A stretch of DNA of 64,000 nt from Nissolia schottii (Eukaryota > Streptophyta > Magnoliopsida > Fabales > Fabaceae). The DNA lies in NCBI GenBank assembly GCA_003254905.1, contig QANU01101148.1, forward strand, positions 62,001 through 126,000, in the 5' to 3' direction. The position numbers were made by a program, and so were the translations under genes. The notes under the pieces are model-generated. The model saw only the letters and a list, made by a program, of their open reading frames with translations. It was not told where the DNA came from and did no database searches. Below are positions 50,344 to 62,670 of this stretch, piece after piece; within the stretch, counting starts at the first letter, position 1; each line of letters begins with the position of its first letter.

Positions 50344-53300
50344 CTAAGAGTTTTCATTACTCATAGCCCTTAAAATGGGATCATTCTCTTCATCAAGCAA
50401 ATTGTCGTCATCATCCAATTCATCATCTAATTCATCTAAAATTGACTGGTTAATCCTCTTCCGAGACTGTCTCCTATGCTTCTTAGGCTCCAACCGTGGT
50501 TCTGCTTCCTGTACACCCATATCTCCCATTTTGAACCTGTAAAAAGAAAATATGAATAAACAAATAATAACACAAAGATGTCGATGCAATAATTTCCCAG
50601 GATAGGAGACTAAGGAATTATACCACATAACAGTCGCGCATACGTAGCAATGATGTGTTTGATGTTAGAAACCTCCTTACAACAGTTTGACAAGCACTAT
50701 ATCGCAGGCACAACTTTCATCACAAATTTACTCATATATACCATTAAGAAATCTTTTGCATTGCTGTATATTCCAGGAAGGATACGTTTTTACTGATACT
50801 TTCACAGTTTTTGTGTTACTTAATAGGAATTTGAAGTATTAGAAAATGAATTCTCAGTTGTATTTCACATCGCAAGAAGCTATTTATAAATAGTGAAGTA
50901 CAGAAGCTTGCAGCCCAAGAAATTGTGCTTTGCATTAACTAACTTAACTAAACCGTAATTAACAGTCTAACTACTGTAACTAACTGGTGTGTGTAATCTC
51001 GCGAGCCCCGAAATAAATTATTTTTCCTTGTCAGAATTAAATTATATATTAAGCATATCGTTGAAATTCACTTTTATAAAAAGTTGACTCATATGTACCC
51101 TTAATTAATTTAATTCATCCTTAGAAAAATTAATAGATCACATTTTAGTACTCAAAAAATTTTATAGGACACCCGTTTGATCACCACGCATGCATGGCGA
51201 CACGTGTCGCCACACATGCGTGGCCACCATTGGTGACCCAAGGTTACAAGTACGGCCTATATATAGGACACATGCAGCCACACATTTTCACAAGTTTCCT
51301 TTCCCTTCAGTAAGAGAAATTTCCATTTCCCTTAGCCAACCACAATAGCAAGCTCCCTCTCATTTCCCTTAGCCACCCGTAGCTCCCTCTCTCATTTCTC
51401 TCAATCCACAAAAGGCAACAACACATCGCAGCTCTCCCATTCCTCCCTCAGCTGAAACCGAAGCCTCCCCTTTCTCCTTCATTCATCCATCTTCGTCTCT
51501 TTTTCCTTCAACCACAGCCACCCACAACCCTTTCCCTTCGCCGCGAAAACACCACCCCCACGGCTCCCTTTCATCCTCTCTCTCCCTTCCTCTCCACCGA
51601 AACCACAGCCCCACAACCACGGCTCCACCTCTTCTCATCCCTTCATCCACCGAGAAAGCCACCACCCTCCTCCCTCTCCGTCACCCTTCTTCTCCCCCTC
51701 CATTGAGAAGCCCACAAACCCCACCTTCCCTCTCCTCTCCTTACTTCACTGAGGCCACCACCATCAAGGCCCCCGCCATCTCTCTCCTCCGTCGGCCTTG
51801 CATGCAACATTTGGAGGCTCACCCTAGGCCCCTCCACCAACCACCTTGCCATTGTTGATTTCATCAAGCATTTTCTTTTTCTTTTAAGTGGGTAATCCGT
51901 AAAATAATCCCCTAGGTTCTGTAATTGTTGTTGTTTTGTAAAATAATTGTCTATTCTGCTGAGACTGAGCTGTGTCATTGTGTTTCCGGGGGTGTGTGTG
52001 TGTGTGTGTGTGTGCATGTGAGTTACGGTTTGGGTGTGTGTGTGTGTAGATGGGTTGTGGTTTGAGTGTGCATGTGTGTGCATGTGTCACGGTTTGTGTT
52101 TGTGTGGGTGCATGTGTGCAAGTGTGTTATGGTGGGTGCATGCATGGAAAGATGGTGAGTGTGGTTTGATGTGTGAGTACAGGAGAGATATGGTGTGTGC
52201 ATGCATGTAAAAATGGGTGAGTGTGCTAGTGTGTGAATGCATGTGTGTTATGGTGTGTGCTACAGGTGAGTGTGTTTTGGTGTGTGAGTGCATGTGATGG
52301 TGTGTGTTATGGTTTGGATGTGTGTGTGTGAAGGATATGTGTTTAACGGTTCACGGGGTTATGATGGAGAAAAAGAAATGTGTGAGTGTGTATTTATAGG
52401 GTCGTGTGTGAGATTAGGAGTGTGTGTTAAAAGAAGTGGTGTGTGTGTTTCAGATGTATGTAAATGTGACCAATAGAAAATGAAATTAATATTCTCTTAT
52501 GAGAAATTAAGTTTATTAGGGATTCAAAGATAACCGTAAAGGACTTTTAAGGTTTCGAAGTTCGAGAATCAATTCTACGTACCCGTGAGTTTAGGTTTCA
52601 GTCACGAGAATCAACGTTAGCTAGAAAACCTTAGAAGGTTGAGAATGAGTAACTTAGGAACTAATTCCATTCACTGAGAGTTTGGGGTCGGATAGCCTAT
52701 AAAGTATAGTTTCCCTAAGTTCTCTGTGAGCATAGCATCCTCGAAAACACTTGTTCAATTTAGTTTTTAAATTGTTAATAATTGTGTTAAACTAATTGAA
52801 TTATGTGTATGATTTTGCTATATGTCATATCAAATATTTCTAAACATCATGAGGAAAACAGGTTGCCAATTAGGAGTGTTAGGTCGACCTTAGGTTAGAT
52901 CACTAGAAAGTCAATCACAAAAATATAAAAAGATAATAATTGAACCTTAGAATTGAACGAGACTTTAGATGGGTTCTGGCCAAATCGTTCAGCATACCTT
53001 AGAAATAATTACTTAGAAAATAATTAGGAAATCCCCCTTTTGGCACGTCACTCGACAGCCCCTCACCATTTCACAGGAGATGGTTACGTTAAGAAAATAA
53101 GATTAACACCTCTGGCATGTCACATGACAGCCCCTCACCATCTCACAGAGGGTGGTTACATGTTTTCCACTAAATGCGTTTGTGGGTCGCTACCACATTG
53201 GTTTGAGCTCAACCTGAGAAAAGAAGGATGTATTATGATGGTGGCAACAATCACCGAATGAGTACATGGAGGAAAGAAGGATGTACCCCGATGGAAACCC

Positions 53301-56300
53301 TAACGGGCACATAAGAGGATCCTCTTTGCCCCCTCATGCATACAAGTTATGAATTTCATGTTTTTAAGAGTTATGTACAAAGAATAATGTACGTTTACGC
53401 TATAAGGCAAATGCTAAGTGATTTGGTATCACAAGATTGCCTTCCGAGTTTTGTAAAATACGAGAATATGTGACCCAACGTCATCGATACTCACGCGATT
53501 AGGACTAGAAAGCACGGTAATCTATTGATAGGTAATTCAAGATTAAATTTCCCTCGTCACCTAGTAATTAGATAAAGCTGCTTAGGACTAGCATGAATTA
53601 AAAATATAATAGAAATTATTAGTTATATAGTCACAGTTAGAGACCTCCTGAGTAGCGGGATCATCAATGAATTGAAAAAGAATAGTTATCCATAGGATTC
53701 CCGCTAAGGATGTAAGTTCTCACCCCCATTCGTTTATGATTCCAGGACCTCATGGAGAACGTGTCGAGGAACCGCAAGGTTCGGACCCTGCACACGGACA
53801 CTATGAGTGACCCCACCATGGGGGTCGTCACGATTTCTATTTCCATGGAGTTTGCCGACGCACAGATCACTCCACCAATAGCAGAGCTTGTACCCACACC
53901 AGCCGCTTCCTACTATCCAGCACCATCTACACAACTGCACCTCAGGAAACCAGGAGTGAGTGGCCCCACACCCCTCTCCAGCCCCTGGATCACATCATGA
54001 CACTCCCATTGTCACTGAGGATGCCGATTCAGGCTTGTACGAGACGATCATCGAGGAGGATCCAGGCCTCGTACCTGCCAAGGATTAGCCCGTGGAGCAT
54101 CAGGGTCCTCGTACTCGTAGGACAACGAAGAAGTGAGTTGCCCAGATCATCAGTCGAGAGCCATCTCCCAGAGCACACGACGCAGAGGCAGGACCTTCAG
54201 GCTTTGCCCCCTAGTATCGAACTACACACAGAGCCGCTTGGATGGCACACCTAGGGTGGTATCTGAGGAGGAGGACTCGGAAGAGGAAGAGGATCCCCAG
54301 GAGGACACAGAGGAGGAAGCATCACAGGAGGATGTCGAGGACAGCAGTTCCAAAGGACACTGAGCATTGTATGGGAGGCTTGGATGGATGGACTCTCTAA
54401 TTTCCAATCAAAATGTCAGAGATCCTTATCAAATTGACTTTTCCAAGGAAAGTGGGCATCTTGGCGGTAGAGTACTCTAGTGAAATAGCGGAATCGTGAC
54501 TTCTGCCTAGTATTTTGGTTATTATGTATAGGCATTTTGTATAGGTTAAATGGAGTTAGCTACGCCATTAGCCTCTTGACAAAATTTGTGCAGTAATTGT
54601 ATATGTATGTATATTATGTAACTAAGTGTGAAACTGTTCTTGAACCAAATATGAATGAATGTATATTATGACTTACATGGTTTGTAACTATTTACTTATG
54701 TATTGTAATGTCAGACGCCCAAATTCTTTCATATCCTATCGCTTGTATATATCCCTCGTTATAATCGCGGCTCATATTTTCTATTTCGTTGAATAAGTAA
54801 AAAGTTTTAAATTGGTTCATATTTTCAGTTAAAGAATATTTTCGAAAGTAAAATAGGACTAAAAGTAATCCAGCCGAGAAGTAACAAACTAGTGAGCATT
54901 GTTTACGATTTAAGCGTAAGCAGCTAGCTAGGGTGTTACAGTATGAACTTAATTACAATAAATCACCAAAAAAGGAACTATTTTGGCTCTACATCCTCTA
55001 TTAACCTCCCGCAAGCTTGGCGTTCTTCAGGCTCCATGAAGATATTAAGAAGACCAAGTTTGGAATGAATGAATTGGAAAGTTGATGGAGGTAATGGCTT
55101 GGTGAGAATGTCAGAAAGCTGAAGCTTTGACGATATGGGAAGTAGGTGAATAAGACCACTGCTGATTTTGTCTCGAACTAAGTGACAGTCGAGATCAATA
55201 TGTTTTGTTCTTTCATGGTTGGTCGGATTATGAGCTACCTAGATGGCAGAGCTGCTATCACAAAAGACAGCTGCTGGTGTGAGAAATTGGATCCCAAAAT
55301 TAGTAAGCAAATAGGAAATCCCCTGGATCTCACAAGCAGTTGTAGCTAGAGCCCAGTACTCCACTTCACATGAGGAACGGGAGATTGTGGATTGCTTCTT
55401 GGATTTCCATCTTATGAGGGAGTCTCCAAGATAGATGCAGAAACCTATGGTTGATCGACGAGTATCAAGGCATCCAACCCAATCAGCATCACTAAAGGCC
55501 TTCAATTTCAATTTTGAAGATGTAGGAAAAAACAAACTGAGGCCAGGTGAGCTCTTAACGAACCTGAGCACTCTGGTGGCTGCTTGGAGATGAGAAGAGG
55601 TTGGTGCTGCCATGAATTGTGCTAGATAATGCACAGCAAAGGAGGGATCAGGTCTGGTTGTTGTAAGATAAATGAGATTTCCTATCAATCTCCTATAAAG
55701 GGAAGGACATCCTATCAATCTCCTATAAGGGGTAGGATCAGGAAGAAGGAGGTCACCTTCATCTTTGGATAACTTATGTGAGCTATTCATTGGTGTTGCC
55801 ATGGGCTTGCTGCCGATTAATCCAGCATCAGAAAAGATCTCTAAAGCATATTTTCTGTGAGACTGAGATGCCTGAGTTGTTTATAGCAACTTCAAGACTT
55901 AGGAAAAAATTCAATTCATCCAAATCCGTGATTTTGAATTGTGCATCCAAGGACTTCATGTCATTGATCACAGATGTCATTTCCGACTAAAATGACATCA
56001 TCAACATACACTAACAAGGTTGTAAAGGAATTAGCAGCAGACTTGGTGAACAAAGAATGATCAGACATGGATTGCTTGACGCACAAGAGGCAAGGGCAGT
56101 GGACAACTTAGAAAACCATTGTCTGCTGGCCTGTTTCAAGCCATACACCGATTTCTGTAATAGACATACTTGATTAGGCTTGGTGGGATGAAATCCTTGG
56201 GGTAACTTCATGTAGCTCTCCTCATGTAGCTCACCATGCAAGAAAGCACCGTTGACATCAAGTTGTTGCAGATACCAACCCTGAATAGATGCAATTGCAA

Positions 56301-59300
56301 GGAGCATTCTAACTAATGTCATCTTAGCCACAGGGCTAAACGTATCCAAGTAATCCACCCATGTGTTTGTGTGTAGTCCTTAGCCACAAGCCTAGCCTTA
56401 TACCTCTCAATGATACCATCTGATTTGAGTTTAATTTTGTAAACCCACTTACAACCAATAAGCACCTTTCCCTAAGGTAAATCAACTAATTTCCAAGTGT
56501 TGTTTTGCTGTAAGGCCAAAATTTCAGCACTCACAGCCTCTCTCCAGCATGCCGGTTTCACAGCTTGAGTGTAGCAAGTAGGTTCTATAAGGGTGGAGAG
56601 TGTGAGGCAAAAGTGTTTGTGTGATGGTGACAGTGTGCAATAGGACAGCACATTAGCAAGTGTGTGTGGAGTGGAATTACCTGGATGGCCATCAGCTTGA
56701 GGATTGGAGTCGCTAGTTGGTGGTGAGAGCATGCCACAGTGGTAGTCTTTGAGATAGGTAGGTGGTTGTTTAACTGGTTGATTTTCTAAGGTCAGTGTTA
56801 GGGTACTGTGGTGGGGAGGCAGGGTGAATCAGGGGGTGGTGGTGGTGAATTATGCCTAGTGGCAGTGGTGTGAGGCTGAGATGGGATGAAACACTCATCA
56901 GTAGTGGCAAAAACATCACGAGGATAGGTAGGGAGGATAGGTTCCTCGGATGATGTGTTGGGAGAGTGAGAGATGGAATGATAAGGGAAGAAACTCTCAT
57001 AAAAAATGACATTTTTGCTTAGAAAAATCTCCCTTGATTTCAAATCAAAGTGGACAAACCCTTTAGTGCCAAACCTTTATCCAAGGAATATACATTTCCT
57101 CGCTTTGCTGTCAAGCTTAGTTCTATTTCTATGCAAAGTAGAAGCATAAGCCAAGCTACCAAAGACTTTGAGGAAAGAGTAATTAGGTTCCTTATAAAAA
57201 AGGAGATTGAATGGAGATAAATTGTGAAGAGATGCAGAAGGAAATCTATTGATAAGGAACACAGCATGCATCACATCAAAGGATCAAAAATTTGCTGGTA
57301 AATTGGCTTGAAATAGTAAGGATCTAGTGACATTCAATGTGTTGGTGTTTCCTCTCAATAATAGCATTTTTTTATGAGGGGATTCAACTCAAGAGGTTTG
57401 ATGAATTATTCCTTTTGCTGCATAAAAATCTCTTAAGAAAAAGTCAGGTCCATTGTCAGATCTTACATTCTTAACTGTTATGCCAATTTGTGTTTCAATC
57501 AATTGAATGATGGATTGGAGCTGCGTAGAGGCTTCTGATTTTACTTTTAACATAAAAACCCATGCGTCTACTTTTGTCATCAACCAATGTCAAAAAATAT
57601 TTATAGCCTTGGATTGACTGAGTGGGGATTGGCCCCCATATGTCAACATGAACCAAATCAAAAACATTGACAGAAACCGAATTGCTCAGGGCATAAGGTC
57701 AATCACATCACAAGGTAAAGAAGAGATAGATGCTGGAACAAAGGAGTATTTATTGTGTATTGCTTTGAGTTTATCAATAGGTACATGTCCAAATCTATAT
57801 TCCCAAAGATTGAACTTGTGAACGGAAATGGAATTAACAACAGAAGGGATGGAATGAAGTTACAAAAAGGACTGTCTAAGTAGTAAAGGCCTCCATGTGT
57901 TCTAGCAGTTCCAATCCTCCTGGAGCTGTGGACATCCTGTATAACACAAGAAACAAAAGCAACTGTTTGTATGCATTCCATGTCACGGCAGAGTTTGCTG
58001 ATGGCAACAAGGTTGAAAGAGAAATTTAGCAAATAAAGGACATTAGCCAAGAAGAAGGTAGGACTAAATATCACAGTTCCAGCATAAGAAGCATGCAAAA
58101 TTTGACCATTTGGCAGTTTAATCACAGTTGGTGGGTCAAGAAGCTTATAAGAGTGAAAGTATGACATGGAACAGCAGACATGATCAGTGGCTCCTGAGTC
58201 AAGAATCCACTGATCAATAACTGAAGGAGCCTGAGTAGATGTGTTGTTGGCCAGGAAGAAGTTGAAAAGAGCTTGTCCCATTGGTGTGGAGTCCGGTTTC
58301 TGAATTGAAGCCAAAAGATTGTTGTATTGTTTAACTGTGAAAGTGAATACAGGTGCAGAATTCTCAGGTTTTGGAGGAGAGTCTGATTTGGCAGCAATAG
58401 CAGCAACTGCATTCAAACTCTTAGCTGCAGATTTTGGCTTATATCCAGGGGGATATCCATGTTTCTTATGACATTCATCCACTGTATGGCCATTATAGTT
58501 CACAAAAAGTGCATTTCTTTGGAGGCTTTTTGGATGATGCAGCATGTTGAGAACATTCTTTAGAATTCTCAGTGGAGGATTTATTTGAGTCATTATAATT
58601 GAGCATGAGCTTAGACTCCGAAAAAGATTCATAGCTCAATTTCCTTTCATGTTGCATGACTAAAGAGAAGATTTTGGAGGTAATGGATCCATGAGCAACA
58701 CTTGAGACCTAACCATGTGAAAGGACTCATTCAATCCTTTGAGGAACTTAATCACGCTATCAGCCTCTCTTTGCCTCTTAAGCTCAAGAACAGCACCACA
58801 ATTGCATGAAATTTCACATTTGCAAACCAGTAGTGACCTAAACACATCTAATTCATCCCAAAGACCTTTCAATTCAGTAAAGAATTTTGTAACAGAAAGG
58901 TCACATTGACGAAATGCAGAAATCTCTTCTTGAAGCTCTACAATACAAAAGAGATCTCCTGGGAAAAATGATCGCAAAGATCATTCCACACATCACAGGC
59001 TTCATCAAGCCAAAAAACACTGTGCAATGGAAGAACCCACTAATCGAATGATCCAAGATAAGACTATATGATTGCATCACTCCCAGTGGTCATGAAGAGC
59101 AGAACCTAGAGTTAGCTTCGAACTGGAGCCATCCACAAACTTAATTTTGTACTTGGAGAGAAGTGCCATGCACATGGCACGGGATCAACTGTGATAGTTG
59201 GATCCGATGAGAAGAGGAGAAACCAAAATGAGTGATGGATTCTCATTTGGATGAAGGTAAAAGGGAGAGGAGGGATCTTGCATTGGATCAAGCAACGGAG

Positions 59301-61031
59301 GAACCAGCACAGGAGGAGCTGGCAAATCTTGAATTGGAGCAGCCATGGAGAATTTGCAGAAGAACTGAGAAGAATGATCCGTTCTGCAACTGTGAATTGA
59401 TGAACACCTTGTGAAATTTCAAAGCAAAATTGAGACTGGAGCTCAAGATTGTGCTGAAAATTTTGCGGTGTGAATCTTGGATCGATTGAAACCTCGAACA
59501 AGATTCAAGATGATAGCGATCTTGAAGCTTCTGAAACTCAATGATGAAGATCAATGGCGATTTTGCAGAAATGAGAGGAAGGAGAAAGAAGGAAGGAAGG
59601 AGAGTGCAGAAGCGATTTTTCAGGGATGATACCATAATAGGAATTTGAAGTATTGGAAAATGAATTCTCAGTTGTATTTCACATAGCAAGAAGCTATTTA
59701 TACATAGTGAAGTACAGAAGCTTGCAACACAAGTAATTATTTTGGGTTTAACTGGTATGAACTTAAATACAATAAATCACCAAAAAAGGAACTATTTTGG
59801 CTCTACATCCTCTATTATTGCCCAGAATCATTGCAATGGCATGCAACGATAGGGAAAAACTATGTCATTAGATGAATGAGTTCCATGTAGATAATGTTTG
59901 AAGCAATTCACTATATTCTTTCAGGGGTTAGTTATAAGTGCTTTAATATATGATGATTATCACATAATACATTATAATTATTAAATGAAGTTCCTACTTA
60001 CAAGTTACATTTTCATATTAACATGTAAAAAGATAATAATCAAGTCTTCACAAACTGTAACAACCACATTTCTATGATCGCAAATAAACTGCTCAGAAAG
60101 TTCATTTTATGAAAAAAAATATATAAAAAAAAACCCAAGAACTGACGTATTTGACCAAAGTAATACTTTTCAAGTAACTGAGAAGGGTTGGCTTCTATCA
60201 CAAAGATATGTTGTTTATCATACCTTACATCACCTTCTCTTTTGGTTCCAAATGTCCTCAACTGGAACTCCTCTCTGATTCTAATTTCATCAAGAAGTTG
60301 AAAATAGAATGAATACCTTTCCCAATCCCCCTTCACAATGCACCCAGGTTCACCGAGATGCAAACAATTGTTAAATGAACATTTCGCAGGTTCATTGCCA
60401 CTAAGCATTTTCCGGATCTGAACAGGGCATAAACAATATAACATCAACTAAACCAGAAAAATTCTATAAACACTGAATTTAGCAGAATATAACATAAATA
60501 ATACTAACTTCAGGAAAAGTTTGTGCAAGAGATTGCTTTGTCACTTTCAATAAACTAGGCTGGTTAAATCCAGGTGTATCAGCAAGATAACCCCCTCCAG
60601 ATAATGGAAGCAAAGATACATGGCGGGTAGTATGCTTCCCTCTGCCACTTCTTGCTGAAACCTCTCCAACTCTCTGATTCTCAAACCACTTGCTACCTAA
60701 AATCTGAGAAAGAATACACGTACACAAGTCAACACAATTACCAAATTCTCACACACATGGTAGCAGATATCTAAAGACAAAAAAAGAGGACATAAGAAAC
60801 AAAACCCACAGGTTCAAACCAATTTTCCCCTTCTTCAGCATCACAAACGCGGGGGTTGCTCCTAAGGGAATTGATCAAACTAGACTTCCCAACTCCACTA
60901 GGACCCACAATCACAGTTGTTTGATCTCTCAATTTGAATGCAAGAAGATCAAGTCCATGTCCAGACTCTACACTGCAAAAAATCGGCTCGTAGCCCCAGT
61001 TGCGCAGCCTAGCCTTCCATGAACTTATGGC
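50344..61031 (-). CDS. RsgA/YjeQ-type GTPase (organellar ribosome assembly), 3' part
   Basis: Circularly permuted GTPase that helps mature the small ribosomal subunit in organelles. It matches Arabidopsis EMB1688 (At1g67440). Exons in the window, minus strand: 61031-60810, 60703-60509, 60417-60224, 50536-50344, with phases consistent. Earlier exons (start, OB fold, NKxD motif) are not in the window. Visible motifs: [12 protein letters not shown]-loop [12 protein letters not shown], the switch region [13 protein letters not shown], and G3 DTPGF. The RsgA zinc site is [14 protein letters not shown] (C-x4-C-x-H-x5-C). The C-terminal exon carries [20 protein letters not shown] and an acidic tail ending AMSNENS. 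The last intron (50537-60223, 9.7 kb) contains a copia retrotransposon in the same orientation. It is probably still functional because exons and splice sites are intact, but this is unproven. Confidence 0.92.
51184..51265 (+). promoter_or_regulatory. LTR promoter: 40-bp palindrome with G-box core, then TATA
   Basis: The near-perfect palindrome at 51184-51223 has the core TGGCGACACGTGTCGCCA (51195-51212), flanked by CCACGCATG and CATGCGTGG. A TATATATA box follows at 51258-51265. The centre ACACGTGT is a G-box type element. Its position about 200 bp into the LTR suggests a U3 promoter. Confidence 0.6.
51988..52460. repeat. (TG)n microsatellite and TG-rich tract
   Basis: A perfect GT run at about 51991-52014 is followed by about 450 bp of irregular 'tgtgtgcatgtgtg' sequence. 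Histidine/threonine-rich frames on the other strand are artefacts of this composition. Confidence 0.9.
53039..53162. repeat. Tandem duplication, period 72 bp
   Basis: Units at 53039-53090 and 53111-53162 share 'ggca(c/t)gtcac', 'gacagcccctcaccat' and 'cacag...ggtggttac'-type blocks in the same order, about 72 bp apart. Two copies, inside the LTR-like insertion. Confidence 0.8.
53745..54363 (+). other. Acidic reading frames inside the LTR-like insertion
   Basis: Two overlapping + frames (53752-54000 and 54133-54363) are GC-richer than their surroundings. The second ends with an acidic run ([20 protein letters not shown]). This resembles gag-side leftovers seen in legume gypsy elements, but no domain is identifiable and there is no evidence of expression. 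Confidence 0.3.
54978..59346 (-). pseudogene. Copia gag-pol polyprotein, disrupted
   Basis: It begins at an ATG at 59346 ([12 protein letters not shown]). Domain order on minus: copia N-terminal/gag block (about 59270-58660), a zinc-knuckle region ([17 protein letters not shown], about 58490-58435), the protease motif DSGATDHVC (about 58200-58174), GAG-pre-integrase (YYLDSPF), and integrase pieces with a variant SDNGPDF near 57440. Then reverse transcriptase with an intact YVDD at 56008-55997, and RNase H ([20 protein letters not shown]; later DILTKPLP). Stops and frameshifts occur in gag, integrase and between RT blocks, so it is not translatable as one protein. The last stop (54978-54980) lies within the LTR. 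Confidence 0.85.
59818..60223. other. Intron sequence beside the copia 5' LTR
   Basis: Original intron DNA of the RsgA-like gene between the copia insertion and exon 60417-60224. AT-rich, no feature. Confidence 0.5.
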
Positions 61032-61430
61032 CTAAAAAAAAAGACAAAGCAATCACTTATCACAAGATGATCACAGATGAATCCCAACTTGATAGATAAA
61101 AACTGAAGCCATTGGATAAACCCAACAAAATAACTAAATGATCAGTGCAGTTTTCTGCCTTCCTGTAAATAACTCAAGAAACTATCATCACATCGACACT
61201 GTAACAATGATAAGAACAGGAAATAGAACCAAAGAATTACAGAAAATGATATTTTTATTGATGTGTCACAGACCAATCCAATGAGAATTGTCCGCTGTTT
61301 TATGGAATAACAGAAAATGCAAAGAGAAAAGATAAGCTTAGTATAGAGACTCAACGCCCTCCTAAAAGTCCCAGCTAGCAATAGCCTGCCTCATTCTCCT
61401 CTCACAACCCATAAAATAACCCCCTGCAGA

Positions 61431-61754
61431 ACGGTTTTTCATCTTCTTCACCTCTGCTTCCGTCTCTTTGGCTTCTTGCTCTGTTTCTTTCTTCCCTCCT
61501 ATTTCTTTGTTCTTTTCTTCTTTCTTTATGAGTTTCATTTGTTTCTATGTGTGTTCAATGTTCTATTTTTTGAAACCCTAACTTAAACCCTCATTTTTTT
61601 TTCTCTCAGTTCAATGTTCTATTTATATGTATGGTATATAAATTGCACATCATATATATTAATTCAAATAGTGGTCATCCCGCTCCCGCTATCCCGCTAT
61701 AGCCTTTTTTGGGGTCGGCCGCTTTGCGCTGCTATCGGCGATCGATAACTATGA
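61431..61754. mobile_element. Non-autonomous TE copy B (truncated), in RsgA intron
   Basis: Closely matches 31490-31825 (shared 'tttttcatcttcttcacctc', 'gcttccgtctctttggct', 'cgatcgataactatga'). The right terminus is present, but the left half with the other inverted repeat is missing. It lies upstream of exon 61031-60810. Confidence 0.8.
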
Positions 61755-62665
61755 ATGGTACCAAGGCCAAATATAAGTTGTTGCTGACTTACAGTTCTAT
61801 CTTAGATCTAACTCCTATGAGAACAACTTAAATATAATAGCATAATCATAATAACTGATAACTAATAATTGAAATAACCGATTACTGAAATAACTGACAC
61901 GAACATAACATTTGAAATCAATGAACATGCACATGCAACATAATGATCTTCATGCAATAAAACAGTGGTCTCATGGTGGTTCTGAAATGGTTTTTCATGA
62001 TTTTCTAAATTTTTTCGTAAACTATAATTAATTCCGTAAACGTTTAAAGATAAATCTAATTTTCATAAAAAGTTTCAATAAAAAATTTTCATACATACTT
62101 TCCTAAAACAAATCTTTATTTTCTAAAAACGGATTTTCATAAAACAAATCCTTATTTTTCGAATACATAAAAAATACTAAAACTAAATCATGCTTATAAA
62201 ATATGATCATAACATAATGACCAAAATAGGTCATGAGTAACAACCCGCACACTTGGAGTTACTACAGACTGATTGTCGTCCTTCGTGAGCTCAGTAGGAA
62301 TTCGTACGACACTGCTCAATGACTCGGAACACTAATGGCATGATGTTGACACTCTATATGAAGGCACTATTTCCCCACAAACAAAAATATAAAATAAAAT
62401 TAGAGCTAAAAGAAAGTTTGCGCTCAAAGCACAACCTCCAGAGTGTAAATTTTCAAGTAAAAAACACTCTGGGAAGGGTTTTATTTATGGGAGAAAACTG
62501 ACTTCCCCTCCAAATCACTGACGTCAAACAGTTGCAGCGTTAGTAGACGCCCAACATCGATCGTGCCACTACAGCAGTTCGGTCCTTCCTCTTTTTTTTT
62601 CCCCCTTCTACGGATCACTACAAACTTCCAAACAATTTCAACCTTTGCACTATGCTTATCCAAAC
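61755..62665. other. AT-rich intron/intergenic DNA
   Basis: No gene. Around 61800-61900 short alternating motifs ('ataactgataactaataatt', 'aaataaccgattactgaaataactg') recur. 62230-62330 is GC-richer ('caacccgcacacttggag') and could be TE debris. Because the RsgA gene lacks its 5' exons here, this is probably still inside one of its introns. Confidence 0.35.
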
Positions 62666-62670
62666 ATATT

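Larger units (their letters stand above)
50992..54940 (+). mobile_element. 3.95-kb LTR-like insertion (probable solo LTR) in the copia 3' LTR
   Basis: Ends are TGTAATCTCGCGAGCC... and ...CTAGGGTGTTACA, the TGTAA/TTACA style of plant chromovirus LTRs. It interrupts the copia LTR at a site that reads GGTATG in the other LTR. Flanking 5-mers are GTGTG (50987-50991) and GTATG (54941-54945), a one-mismatch target duplication. Inside are a TATA box (51258-51265), a pyrimidine-rich stretch (51290-51850), a TG-rich stretch, a tandem repeat and an acidic reading frame, but no gag-pol. A very long solo LTR explains this best; a non-autonomous element is the alternative. Confidence 0.75.
50821..59817 (-). 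mobile_element. Ty1/copia retrotransposon, nested in the RsgA intron
   Basis: The 5' LTR is 59635-59817 (minus orientation). The 3' LTR is 50821-50991 plus 54946-55003, split by a later insertion. Next to the 5' LTR the primer-binding site reads TGGTATCATCC (initiator Met-tRNA type). Next to the 3' LTR the polypurine tract is GCGGGAGGT. LTR ends are TAATAG...CTATTA instead of TG...CA. Without the inserted DNA the element is about 5.0 kb, normal for copia. Flanks read GGCAA and AGTAA on the coding strand, two transitions apart, so a decayed 5-bp target duplication is possible. The two LTRs differ by point changes and an internal gap of about 46 bp, so the element is not recent. Confidence 0.88.

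Noticed and set aside
51643-52293. His/Thr-rich frames on minus
   Set aside because: Translation of a TG-rich simple repeat; not a protein.
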